Translations under genes and position numbers: made by a program
Notes under the pieces: generated by a model
What the model was told of the DNA's origin: nothing
The model's input: only the letters and a program-made list of their open reading frames with translations
Databases searched by the model: none
Part shown: one piece after another, positions 15,039 through 23,025 of the stretch
How the letters are laid out: each line of letters starts with the position of its first letter
Numbering within the stretch: the stretch's first letter is position 1
DNA from: a virus
IMG/VR virus record: IMGVR_UViG_3300017971_000297
Location: 1-63,645 of that record
DNA length: 63,645 nucleotides
Direction: 5' to 3' (one strand)

Positions 15039-16100
15039 ATGGCTGATTTCAATCAATTTGGAAACCTTGTAGGTGAGTATAATTCATCTTTACCTACTTT
15101 ATCAGATGGTGATAAGAGATCTCTACAGGTAGACTCTAGTGGTCGCTTAATAGTGGCAGCTAATCTTAATGTAGATCTCGATCATACAGAAGATTCTGTA
15201 GCAATTGGTGATGGTACTGATCTTTTAGATATTAATTCGGACGGTAGTTTAACTGTCCGCCTAAGTGACGGCACAAACTCGGCTGTCATTGATGGTTCTG
15301 GAAATCTGCAAGTTGTTGAAACTAATAGCGCAGATATCTTAACTTCCCTTCAACTTTTAGACGACGCGGTTTTTGCAGTTGATGATGCTGCCGGTGCTAC
15401 GGATGCTGGCTTCCAAATCTTGGCAGTCAGAGATGATGCACTAGCAACACTCACTGAGGTGGATGGGGATTATACCCGTCTACGCACCAATGACCGTGGA
15501 GCTTTGTGGATTAAACCTGATGGTGACATTGCAGTTACCGCAACTGATCTAGACATTCGAGACCTTACACATGTAAGTGATAGTGTATCTATTGGTGATG
15601 GCACCGATACATTAGGAATCGAAGCTGATGGATCTATTTTAACACGTCTTTATGATAGTGGGGGTACTGGATTGACCAGTACTCTGGTAGGTGCTGACCA
15701 GGCTCTAGATGTTAATGTTGTTCAGACAGTTGAAACCCATGGTACAGAGGCTGATACCGCTTCCGATAGTGGTGATGATGGCTTAATCGCTATGACTGGT
15801 GGTGTGGATACTCTAGTGTCTATTGCTGTCGGTGCTGGCGTGACTTACCACATCAAGGCTTTTCATTGGGCTGCTAGTGAACAGGCAGACTTTAGATTAG
15901 AAGTTAGGGATAGTGGTGCTCTTACAGAAACTATACGCAGAAGCCTAAACTCTGGTGCTGTACCTAGCGGAGAGTTCACCTTTCCTACAGATATAGAAGT
16001 GACTGGAGCTGCAAACCGTACTTTGGAAGTTCGGGTGAGAAATGCGGCTGGTGATGCTACCGGCCTAGCTCATGCAGCTATTAATGGTTATACAACTTAA
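15039..16100 (+). CDS. Beta-rich virion surface protein (head-fibre-like), paralog 2
   Basis: 353 residues, ribosome site TTAGGAGAAATAA. Two copies of the repeat VAIGDGTD-x-L-x-I-x-x-DGS (about 50-68 and 185-203) show internal duplication and kinship with the 14242 protein. The segment about 100-150 has AVDDAAGATDAGF and LAVRDDALATL, common in phage fibre proteins. The C-terminal 110 residues form a distinct beta domain (VDTLVSIAVGAGVTYHIKAF...). Probably a fibre or decoration protein on the head; exact location unknown. Confidence 0.6.
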   Translation: MADFNQFGNLVGEYNSSLPTLSDGDKRSLQVDSSGRLIVAANLNVDLDHTEDSVAIGDGTDLLDINSDGSLTVRLSDGTNSAVIDGSGNLQVVETNSADILTSLQLLDDAVFAVDDAAGATDAGFQILAVRDDALATLTEVDGDYTRLRTNDRGALWIKPDGDIAVTATDLDIRDLTHVSDSVSIGDGTDTLGIEADGSILTRLYDSGGTGLTSTLVGADQALDVNVVQTVETHGTEADTASDSGDDGLIAMTGGVDTLVSIAVGAGVTYHIKAFHWAASEQADFRLEVRDSGALTETIRRSLNSGAVPSGEFTFPTDIEVTGAANRTLEVRVRNAAGDATGLAHAAINGYTT

Positions 16101-16112
16101 TAAGTAGTTAAT

Positions 16113-17501
16113 ATGGCGGATTTTGGTCCTACAGAACAAGAGATAAAAAATGTAGTTAATCCTGAAGAGAACTATTTTGTTCTTATTGACGGGACTAACC
16201 CGACCCATAAAGCTGTAGTAGATTCTACTGGGGCTTTGAAAGTTACTGGCGCGGGCGGTGGGGAGCAATACCCCACCGGCCAGGCCGATACCGGAGTCGA
16301 AAAAGGCAATATAGCCCTAGGAAGCGACGGGAGTAACTTTTATTACCTTCTCACTAACAATCTGGGTAGACTTCAGGTAGACGTTATTGGGGGTGGGGGA
16401 ACCTCTGGTCAGCTAGTTCAGGATGGTGACGCGGTCCAAGCAGGCGATGTTGGTCGTATTATAGTAGGTACAGATGGCTCTAATTATCAACATATTGCTG
16501 TAGATTCTGCTGGACAATTGCAAATAGATGTTCTTAGTTCTGCACTGCCTACTGGAGCTTCCACATTAGCAGAACAGCAGACGCAGACTACCGCTCTGCA
16601 AGCTATTCAGACAGCAGTAGAGATACTGGATGACTGGGATCAAAATGATAGAGCTAAAGTTAGTCCTATTCCAGGCCAAAATGGTATTTCTGCTGGTTCT
16701 GGAGTGATTGATGCTTTGACTCCAAGACTTACTCTGGCTACCGATGATCCTGCTGTAGTCTCTTTATCAATACTTGATGATTGGGATGAGACGGACAGGG
16801 CTAAAGTAAATCCAGTTGTTGGACAAGCAGGACTAGCTGCTGGTACAGGTATAGATGTAGCCAACGCATTACGGGTATCTTTAGCCACAGATGTGCCGCT
16901 TCCTGTGGGCACCAATATTCTCGGTAAAATCGGATTAGTAGATCCAGCAGGAGATCCTCTAGCCAAACAAGAAGGGGCATCTGTCGTAGGAACTCCTTAT
17001 GGAATTCCTATGGTAGGTACGGATGATTCTACGGAGTACCATATAATTACGGTAACCGAAGATATTCAGGACTTTAAACATAGATTAGCTATAGAGGGTA
17101 AGGTTTCTGTTAGTGCTCCTACAGCTCCCCCGGCTGCTACTTCTGTTTCTATTCCAGCAGATACACCGCTAGAGGTATCTAATACAGAGACTACAGAATG
17201 GACTATCCCTAACGGAGTTACTTTTACGTTAAGTCAAATAACTTATGGGGCAGAGGGTGATCCCAACGAAAAGGGATCTAAGATTACTGTCTATTATGTA
17301 GATTCAGGTGGTACGCCACATGTCATTGATAGGGCTTATTTTACTGGATTTAGCGGACAAATTTTCCCGGATACCAGTGAAGCTAGAGATGGGACTAGTA
17401 TGACAGGCAATGGCACTTCCACCCTAATTCGTATAGTTAGGGAGAGATTAGGTGGAGCTACTTTAGAAATAGACTGTGTAGCAAGAGGATACTACGCGTA
17501 A
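16113..17501 (+). CDS. Repeat-rich virion surface protein with LDDWD repeats
   Basis: 462 residues. Repeats of one type (LIDGTNPTHKAVVDSTG; LGSDGSNFYYLLTNNLGRLQ; VGTDGSNYQHIAVDSAGQLQ) fill about 20-145. Two copies of ILDDWD-x2-DRAKV-x-P follow (near 171 and 220), each trailed by GQ-x-G-(L/I)-x-AG-(S/T)-G and a LATD strand, a motif I know from phage structural proteins. The C-terminal 120 residues are a beta-sandwich-like domain. Such build suits a long fibre or decoration protein. Its stop overlaps the next start by one base. Confidence 0.6.
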   Translation: MADFGPTEQEIKNVVNPEENYFVLIDGTNPTHKAVVDSTGALKVTGAGGGEQYPTGQADTGVEKGNIALGSDGSNFYYLLTNNLGRLQVDVIGGGGTSGQLVQDGDAVQAGDVGRIIVGTDGSNYQHIAVDSAGQLQIDVLSSALPTGASTLAEQQTQTTALQAIQTAVEILDDWDQNDRAKVSPIPGQNGISAGSGVIDALTPRLTLATDDPAVVSLSILDDWDETDRAKVNPVVGQAGLAAGTGIDVANALRVSLATDVPLPVGTNILGKIGLVDPAGDPLAKQEGASVVGTPYGIPMVGTDDSTEYHIITVTEDIQDFKHRLAIEGKVSVSAPTAPPAATSVSIPADTPLEVSNTETTEWTIPNGVTFTLSQITYGAEGDPNEKGSKITVYYVDSGGTPHVIDRAYFTGFSGQIFPDTSEARDGTSMTGNGTSTLIRIVRERLGGATLEIDCVARGYYA

Positions 17502-17827
17502 TGGCACAAACACTCCATAAATATTATTATAAAGAGGTTTCAGAAAATACTGAAGATTATGATGCCTATGTAATCCCCAATGGGGAAGTATGGGAGATTG
17601 GTTTTTGGAATGGGTCTGCGAATGCTTACCGTGAAACCCATGTCTGTCTAATTTGGGATTATGATGGTTCATCCCCAGAGATAATTGCTATTACCTATAA
17701 TTCAGAAAAAAGACACATTTTACGTCAATTTACTGGCGATGGAACCAAGAAAATAGCTATTGTGCTAGTCAACGACTCTCCTAATGTAGAGAGGTTGGGA
17801 GCCGAATTTGAATATAAGGTGCTCTAA
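17501..17827 (+). CDS. Small beta-sandwich-like protein, possible virion component
   Basis: 108 residues with alternating strands (YDAYVIPNGEVWEIGFWNG, KKIAIVLVNDSP, AEFEYKVL). Resembles a single copy of the terminal beta domains of the preceding large proteins in layout, though no clear shared motif proves it. One-base overlaps on both sides tie it to the same operon. Confidence 0.45.
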   Translation: MAQTLHKYYYKEVSENTEDYDAYVIPNGEVWEIGFWNGSANAYRETHVCLIWDYDGSSPEIIAITYNSEKRHILRQFTGDGTKKIAIVLVNDSPNVERLGAEFEYKVL

Positions 17828-18429
17828 TGGGAACTAAAGCGAGACCTAGAAAAGCTGATAGAGCCGCAGATGGCAGGCAATTAGTACGTTCAGATAGCCG
17901 TCCTATAGATGCCACAACCTATTTTACTAGCCGGGGAGATACAGCTTCTACTCTCGGTAATGGGGAAATTATACAGTGGGATTTCTCGACTGCCGATGAT
18001 GAAGTTACGGATTCTATTACTACTACAATTCCAAGTGGTTTTAAAAGAAAGAGATTAAAACTTAGTTTTTCAGATGATGTAAGAGTTAAAGAGGGTACTC
18101 TATATTGGTTGAACGCTCCTTTCGGAACTTTTGTAGATTTTTGGGTTGTATGTCCAGACGGCCAATATTATTATGATCGAAGTGGTACTCCTCAGCAGGC
18201 TAGTGGTGATACTCCTATAGTACATTATGTTAATCACCATATGATTATGGGCGATTGTCCTATGGGTGACGAGATGAATACTGAGGCAGCTAATGAGAAT
18301 CCTATTCCCCCAAACTATGAGTTGTGGGTAGAGGTGACTATTGATGAGAATGACACGAGCTGCGTAGGGTCGGGGGAATTAGAGCTATATAGAACGCGTA
18401 CCCACCTCCTTCCTGGAGAATCAGCATAA
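17827..18429 (+). CDS. Unrecognised beta-rich protein, possible virion component
   Basis: 200 residues. A basic start (GTKARPRKADRAADGRQ) precedes a beta-rich domain with aromatic clusters (LYWLNAPFGTFVDFWVV, YYYDRSG) and a His-rich segment (HYVNHHMIMGDCPMGDEM). It follows the small beta protein with a one-base overlap and precedes an integral membrane-like gene. A host-contact or decoration role is plausible only by neighbourhood. Confidence 0.45.
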   Translation: MGTKARPRKADRAADGRQLVRSDSRPIDATTYFTSRGDTASTLGNGEIIQWDFSTADDEVTDSITTTIPSGFKRKRLKLSFSDDVRVKEGTLYWLNAPFGTFVDFWVVCPDGQYYYDRSGTPQQASGDTPIVHYVNHHMIMGDCPMGDEMNTEAANENPIPPNYELWVEVTIDENDTSCVGSGELELYRTRTHLLPGESA

Positions 18430-18809
18430 TGTTACAGCTATGGTCTCTTATAAATACTTTAGCTATGTTCCCTATAATGGCTGCACAACTTATTCTAGGG
18501 GCACTCATACATGTAATTGGAAAACTGTTTAAAAGTCATAAACTTAGAACTCATGGAAAAGATCTAGCTATAGCCGTGGATCAATACATGAATGTAGTTT
18601 GGTTAGGTAATCCGGATGAAACCATTAGCTCTAGGACGGGAAGAGCGATAAGATCTGGAAAACCTAAATGGTATATTAAGTACTTGTTACATCCCTTCGT
18701 AGACAACGCAGCAAAATTCTTTGGCGATGGACCAAACCACTGTATAAACGCCATTGAAGAAGATGAATATGAAGAAGGACAGTACGAAGTTTGGAAGTGG
18801 TATAAATAA
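18429..18809 (+). CDS. Phage protein with hydrophobic N-terminus and PDETxSSR motif
   Basis: 126 residues. Residues 4-35 are hydrophobic (LINTLAMFPIMAAQLILGALIHVIG), one or two membrane-interacting helices. The next part has AVDQYMNVVWLGNPDETISSRTGRA and later GPNHCINAI. I recognise the DQ-x2-N...G-x-PDET-x-SSR plus HC pattern from a small protein common in phages and prophages whose function is not established. All expected residues are present. Confidence 0.6.
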   Translation: MLQLWSLINTLAMFPIMAAQLILGALIHVIGKLFKSHKLRTHGKDLAIAVDQYMNVVWLGNPDETISSRTGRAIRSGKPKWYIKYLLHPFVDNAAKFFGDGPNHCINAIEEDEYEEGQYEVWKWYK

Positions 18810-18832
18810 CCCTTAGATCATTGGGAGAGATC

Positions 18833-19006
18833 ATGAGGAAAATAGAGACTAAAAAGAAACCAAAGTCTCTGGAAACTAAGGGCAAAATACGTATATTGAA
18901 AAATACTCATCATAAATGGATGCAGTTTTCCGTATTTCTGCAACTTATCCAGGTTACTCTCCTAGTATTTATAGCTGGGAAAATTTTTGGATATTTTAGT
19001 TTCTAG
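18833..19006 (+). CDS. Small single-span membrane protein
   Basis: 57 residues from ATG at 18833 (GGGAGA upstream; an in-frame TTG 12 bases earlier is less likely). A Lys-rich N-terminal half is followed by one hydrophobic helix (FLQLIQVTLLVFIAGKIFGYF), giving an inside N-terminus by the positive-inside rule. Could be lysis or membrane related; no family recognised. Confidence 0.55.
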   Translation: MRKIETKKKPKSLETKGKIRILKNTHHKWMQFSVFLQLIQVTLLVFIAGKIFGYFSF

Positions 19007-19014
19007 GAGGGATT

Positions 19015-19365
19015 GTGAAAACTGGGAAACTCATCAAAAAGATGGCAAGTCATAGGGACGTACAGCCCAAACAAATAGGCCAACCACCTACTCCAGGGGA
19101 GCAAGTTCAGGTGAAAACTGATAGTATTAAAGAAGAAGTGATGGCAGAAGTAGAGGAAATGTTGGTGCAAAAAGAAGTGGCTGATGCAGAATATTTCGAA
19201 GGAGAATTCAAAATCCTACGTAATGAAATAAGGTCCCTAAAAGCTAGTTATAGCGCTCTCATATCTGAAAATGCAGAGTATAAGAAAAAGTTAGATACTC
19301 TCTTGGATACTATTGAGAAAGCTAAGGAACAAAAACCTAAAGTTTTTGAAAGGTTATTTAAGTAA
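19015..19365 (+). CDS. Coiled-coil protein
   Basis: 116 residues from GTG with TAGGAGGGATT upstream. After a basic, Pro-containing start it is a long coiled coil (SIKEEVMAEVEEMLVQKE and LRNEIRSLKASYSALISENAEYKKK). Stop and next start overlap by one base. Position before the connector suggests a neck or assembly helper, which is inference. Confidence 0.5.
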   Translation: MKTGKLIKKMASHRDVQPKQIGQPPTPGEQVQVKTDSIKEEVMAEVEEMLVQKEVADAEYFEGEFKILRNEIRSLKASYSALISENAEYKKKLDTLLDTIEKAKEQKPKVFERLFK

Positions 19366-20657
19366 TGTCAGTTATTATTGATTTTACCTCCCCCGGCAAT
19401 CCTCCTAATAATATTGCCAGTTTTCAGGTAGAGAGAAGTGCGAGAGCAGCAGACGGCACTATCGCTAACGCAGGAGACGTAAACAACGTAACTAAAGTTA
19501 TCACAGTTACTTTTAGTGGTACGCCACCTGCTGATAATGTCCTTCGAGGGGATCAAATGGAAATTGGGGGCTTGCTATATAATATTATAGCGAATACCTC
19601 CACTACTATAACTTTCTCTGCTACAACCGACTTATCTACTATTACCACATTTCCTGCTTCTTTTATAGTTTTAAATGATTTAGCAGAATTTAGTACTTTT
19701 GAAGTTATAGGAAGTGTTACTCCAGACGTTCCTTTTACAGGAAGCACCATCCACCAATATACTGATACTGCTGGTACTATTTATGATTTCTATCAGATTA
19801 AAACCGTTGACTCTGGTGGAACTGTAAGCGCCGATCCTCTCACAGATCCTTTTCGTCCAGGGCAGGTTGTAAGCCTAGCTATTGATGAAAAGAGACTCAC
19901 GCCCAAAGACCAACTCGCTGGAATTATAGGAGGAAGTCTTTCTTTTGAGGTTACAGTTATTATTGGAGGTCGTAGACAAGATCCTAAAGATAATAGAGTA
20001 GTTGCTAGCGTATTTTCTCCACCCCATATATCTCCTCTGGGAAGGATGACAGAGATTGCAGAAATAGAAATGACTCGGGTAGGCTTAGGACAATACAGGA
20101 CTACCTGGACGGTACCCACGGAAGCACCGCAAGCTGTTGGTGGATTTACGCTATATCCAGACGATCAGTATATAGTTGCTTATAAGGGCAATTTTACTGG
20201 ACTTATCGGGGGAGCCCCTGATACTTTCAGAGAATTTGATAGTGAATTATTTTCATTGCGTTTCTTGGATGGACCCATTCATGGTCGATTCCCAGCTTAC
20301 GCAACCTTAGAAGATCTAAGACAAACTTTCTTTGAAATTGATGCATATCTTCCTGAATCCCTATCTGAGAAGACGGATGTGGAAGCTAGAAATAAGATAT
20401 TACAATATCACCTGGAAAGAGCTTCTGATAAGCTAAATGAAGAGCTAAATATGCACCAAATTAGAGGCAATTCCCAAGACCGCCGAGAGTATGTGACGTC
20501 TAGGGCTGTATATACTATCCTTATGGCTGCCAGGGGCCAGAACTCTTCTGCCATTTCGGACAAAATGCTGGAGTTTTGGAAGGATAGAGCTGAATACGTC
20601 CTAGCCCAACTCAAACGCGAGGGGATTGCCCAAGGATATCCGCTAGGTAGGGGTTAA
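19365..20657 (+). CDS. Probable head-tail connector (neck) protein with N-terminal beta domains
   Basis: 430 residues. The first 290 residues are beta-rich, including at about 45-108 a copy of the recurrent small beta domain (GDQMEIGGLLYNIIANTSTTITF) and an immunoglobulin-like region ending near 295. The C-terminal 130 residues are helical (YATLEDLRQTFFEIDAYLPE, ILQYHLERASDKLNEEL), resembling connector/adaptor proteins that bind under the portal. It precedes a gp10-like neck protein with a one-base overlap. Role is by layout and context. Confidence 0.5.
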   Translation: MSVIIDFTSPGNPPNNIASFQVERSARAADGTIANAGDVNNVTKVITVTFSGTPPADNVLRGDQMEIGGLLYNIIANTSTTITFSATTDLSTITTFPASFIVLNDLAEFSTFEVIGSVTPDVPFTGSTIHQYTDTAGTIYDFYQIKTVDSGGTVSADPLTDPFRPGQVVSLAIDEKRLTPKDQLAGIIGGSLSFEVTVIIGGRRQDPKDNRVVASVFSPPHISPLGRMTEIAEIEMTRVGLGQYRTTWTVPTEAPQAVGGFTLYPDDQYIVAYKGNFTGLIGGAPDTFREFDSELFSLRFLDGPIHGRFPAYATLEDLRQTFFEIDAYLPESLSEKTDVEARNKILQYHLERASDKLNEELNMHQIRGNSQDRREYVTSRAVYTILMAARGQNSSAISDKMLEFWKDRAEYVLAQLKREGIAQGYPLGRG

Positions 20658-21283
20658 TGGCTAAAAAAGCTTTTGATATAAAATTTGAAGGCCTTGAAAG
20701 CTTGGACGGTTTTATTCAGGCTTTAGAACCAGCCTTAAGGCATAGAATACCTAGAGAGATAAAGAAGTACGTTAGTAGAAATCTAGTTCCTCGTATCAAA
20801 ATGAGACTTTCCCAGGCCACGCAGGCGCGTACATATACGCCCACAGCGAGCGGAGCTGGAGCCCCTACAGGAGGGTACGGAGTACCCAAAAATGCTCCTG
20901 GGTATAAGGAGTGGAAAGATACTCGGGTCAATTTACCCCAAACAGGTGGACTTTCTACTCGTGAATTTGTAGCTACGGGGCATTTCGTAGAATCTATAAG
21001 TCTCATAAAAGTAGAAAAAATACTAGATAAGATAACCTTTGAAGTAGGTGCTGCGCCAGGACCTAGAGCAGCAGCTAAACCTTTTTCTGACGACGGAACG
21101 GGCGGAGCAGATATCAGCCGGGTAATTGAAAATGAAGAATTATCTCAATGGCTTGAAGATTCTGACTATAAGTTCTGGGCAGCAGAGTATGAAGATGTTA
21201 TTAGGGATGTAGGTCCAGTAATTACTCGTATAATTGTACAGACTATAGATAGCCTTGTTAGGGCTTTCTCTAGGAAGAAATAA
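20657..21283 (+). CDS. Probable neck/tail completion protein (gp10-like)
   Basis: 208 residues. The start (FDIKFEGLESLDGFIQAL then IKKYVSRNLVPRIKMRL) resembles HK97 gp10/virion-morphogenesis tail completion proteins, which have this amphipathic helix followed by a Thr/Gly/Pro loop and a strand pair (GHFVESISLIKVEK, KITFEVGAA). One-base overlaps on both sides with the presumed connector and the next neck protein. Family assignment is from pattern and position. Confidence 0.5.
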   Translation: MAKKAFDIKFEGLESLDGFIQALEPALRHRIPREIKKYVSRNLVPRIKMRLSQATQARTYTPTASGAGAPTGGYGVPKNAPGYKEWKDTRVNLPQTGGLSTREFVATGHFVESISLIKVEKILDKITFEVGAAPGPRAAAKPFSDDGTGGADISRVIENEELSQWLEDSDYKFWAAEYEDVIRDVGPVITRIIVQTIDSLVRAFSRKK

Positions 21284-22731
21284 TGGCAAGAAACTTTATA
21301 CGTATTATTGAAGATATAGAAGAGGCTCTATCTAGAGAGGTTCGTCGGATGGTCTTTTTTGAAAGACGCCAGCGGGGGAATCCCGGGGTTACTTTTAGAG
21401 AGATGTTTGACCCCTTTACTGGTGAGTTTGTACGTAAACCTATAGAACCACGATTCTTTGATGATACTGCTGACAGCCTTCTTTCTACTAGTCCTAGATT
21501 TACCCTAGAACTCCTTAAATTATATGAGGATTTAGAGACTAGCAGACTTTTGCCATCTATAGGAAATGAGTGCGTAGAGGCCTTAGAGGGAGGCCCAGCA
21601 GCTTATGCAACTCTTTTTGGAGGGAATGACCTACTAACTACCAATGGTGGTACGTCTAGTACAGTAGCTTTAAATAATCGTAAAATTAGGTCTTTGACTA
21701 CCAGCCATCTAATTAGAATTCTAAGTGGGGAGAATCAGGGTACTTATAGGATAGATTCTATATCCTTAGTGGGTAATGGACCCCATACAGTTACCCTGAG
21801 TAATGACCTAGTCATAGATTTACCCACCTTTAAGTATAACCCTGCGGCTGGAATTCTATCCTTTGATAGTTCTGTGGATTTGACCTCAGTGAAAGCAGGG
21901 GATGTAATCGAAGATGTAGCTGCTAACCTCATCACAATTACCGCCGTAAACGCATCAGATTCGTCTCTAGCGGTCTCTCCGGGCAGTATTATAGTCTCGG
22001 GTTCAGGAGCCAAAATTACGCGCTCTGGGGATGTTTTACAGGGAGATGATGCTGGGGATGCCCAATACTACCTTATTCTAGATCCCAGCCAGCCGGTAGA
22101 GGGAAAAAGTACTACCTATCGTAAAAGAAGTTATCCTATTCCATATACCTTTGTCTATTTTATTAAGATTTCTAGTAGGGAGAGAGATGACCATAACGCC
22201 ATAGCTAACCGCATGATGCAGGTATTTAACCCAGCTAGAGGCACCCTACCAGTATTAGTAAGGTCTGATGAATCGTTCGAATCATCTACTATCAAGGGGG
22301 TATTGGCTGGAGACACTACTATTTTTGTTGAGGATGCTACTCATTTCTACGTTAATGAAAAGGTTCGTCTTTTCGATAACTTAGATTTAGGAGAAGAACT
22401 AACGATAGAAAGTGTCAACGTGGCAAGTAATACGGTGACCTTTACTACCCCAGCTACTAAAAACTATGTGTATGATAACTGTCCTATGCTGGTTAGTAAC
22501 TATCAACTTTGCTACTTTGAGAGAGATTTCAGGAACCATATAACAGAGAATAAACAATCTGAGCAATTCTGGATTCATCGGTTTACCTATAGGGTTGAGG
22601 GTTGGATTGAGTCTCGAATTCCGGATTACTCTACAGAACAAACTTTCGAAGACGTTGGGGACGTTAATTTTGTTGAATATGTAATGGAGGACATGGAGGG
22701 TAATGAAAGAAGTGACCCTCTCATTCCATAA
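21283..22731 (+). CDS. Probable neck/tail terminator protein with inserted beta domains
   Basis: 482 residues. Helical start (FIRIIEDIEEALSREVRRMVFFERR). Residues about 115-180 and 188-245 are two small beta domains of the recurrent type (ILSFDSSVDLTSVKAGDVIE...ITITAV). A third beta region (about 335-385, VLAGDTTIFVEDATHFYVNEKVRLF) resembles the same idea. The end (FWIHRFTYRVEGWIESRIPD) looks like a neck-type terminator strand. Lies last in the neck group, before the sheath operon. Confidence 0.45.
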   Translation: MARNFIRIIEDIEEALSREVRRMVFFERRQRGNPGVTFREMFDPFTGEFVRKPIEPRFFDDTADSLLSTSPRFTLELLKLYEDLETSRLLPSIGNECVEALEGGPAAYATLFGGNDLLTTNGGTSSTVALNNRKIRSLTTSHLIRILSGENQGTYRIDSISLVGNGPHTVTLSNDLVIDLPTFKYNPAAGILSFDSSVDLTSVKAGDVIEDVAANLITITAVNASDSSLAVSPGSIIVSGSGAKITRSGDVLQGDDAGDAQYYLILDPSQPVEGKSTTYRKRSYPIPYTFVYFIKISSRERDDHNAIANRMMQVFNPARGTLPVLVRSDESFESSTIKGVLAGDTTIFVEDATHFYVNEKVRLFDNLDLGEELTIESVNVASNTVTFTTPATKNYVYDNCPMLVSNYQLCYFERDFRNHITENKQSEQFWIHRFTYRVEGWIESRIPDYSTEQTFEDVGDVNFVEYVMEDMEGNERSDPLIP

Positions 22732-22743
22732 TATGGGGGAATC

Positions 22744-23025
22744 ATGAAATTTTATAGAAACATTTCTGGGAGTATGCTTCCTCTAGACTGTCTTAGGCAT
22801 GGCACGAGATATGTAATGCCTGGCGAGATAGTAGCTCTTCCCGACTCACGGGACGTAAGACACAACGCCAGGCAAGGTAAATTGGTCCTTGTCAGGGGCA
22901 TGGTGGAGACTAAACCCAGGAAAAAGAAGAAAAAGTACAGGCCTAGGAAGAAGAAAACTCAGGTACTGGAAAAGAAATCTAAACCCAAAAAAGAGAAACA
23001 ATTAGAAAAAACGGAGAATGAATAA
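22744..23025 (+). CDS. Basic small protein before tail sheath
   Basis: 93 residues. The first 55 residues are a compact domain (LRHGTRYVMPGEIVALPDSRDV, GKLVLVRGMVE), possibly SH3-like. The rest is a Lys-rich tail (about half Lys/Arg). The stop overlaps the sheath start by one base. Function unknown; the layout of small domain plus Lys tail recurs in this genome. Confidence 0.5.
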   Translation: MKFYRNISGSMLPLDCLRHGTRYVMPGEIVALPDSRDVRHNARQGKLVLVRGMVETKPRKKKKKYRPRKKKTQVLEKKSKPKKEKQLEKTENE

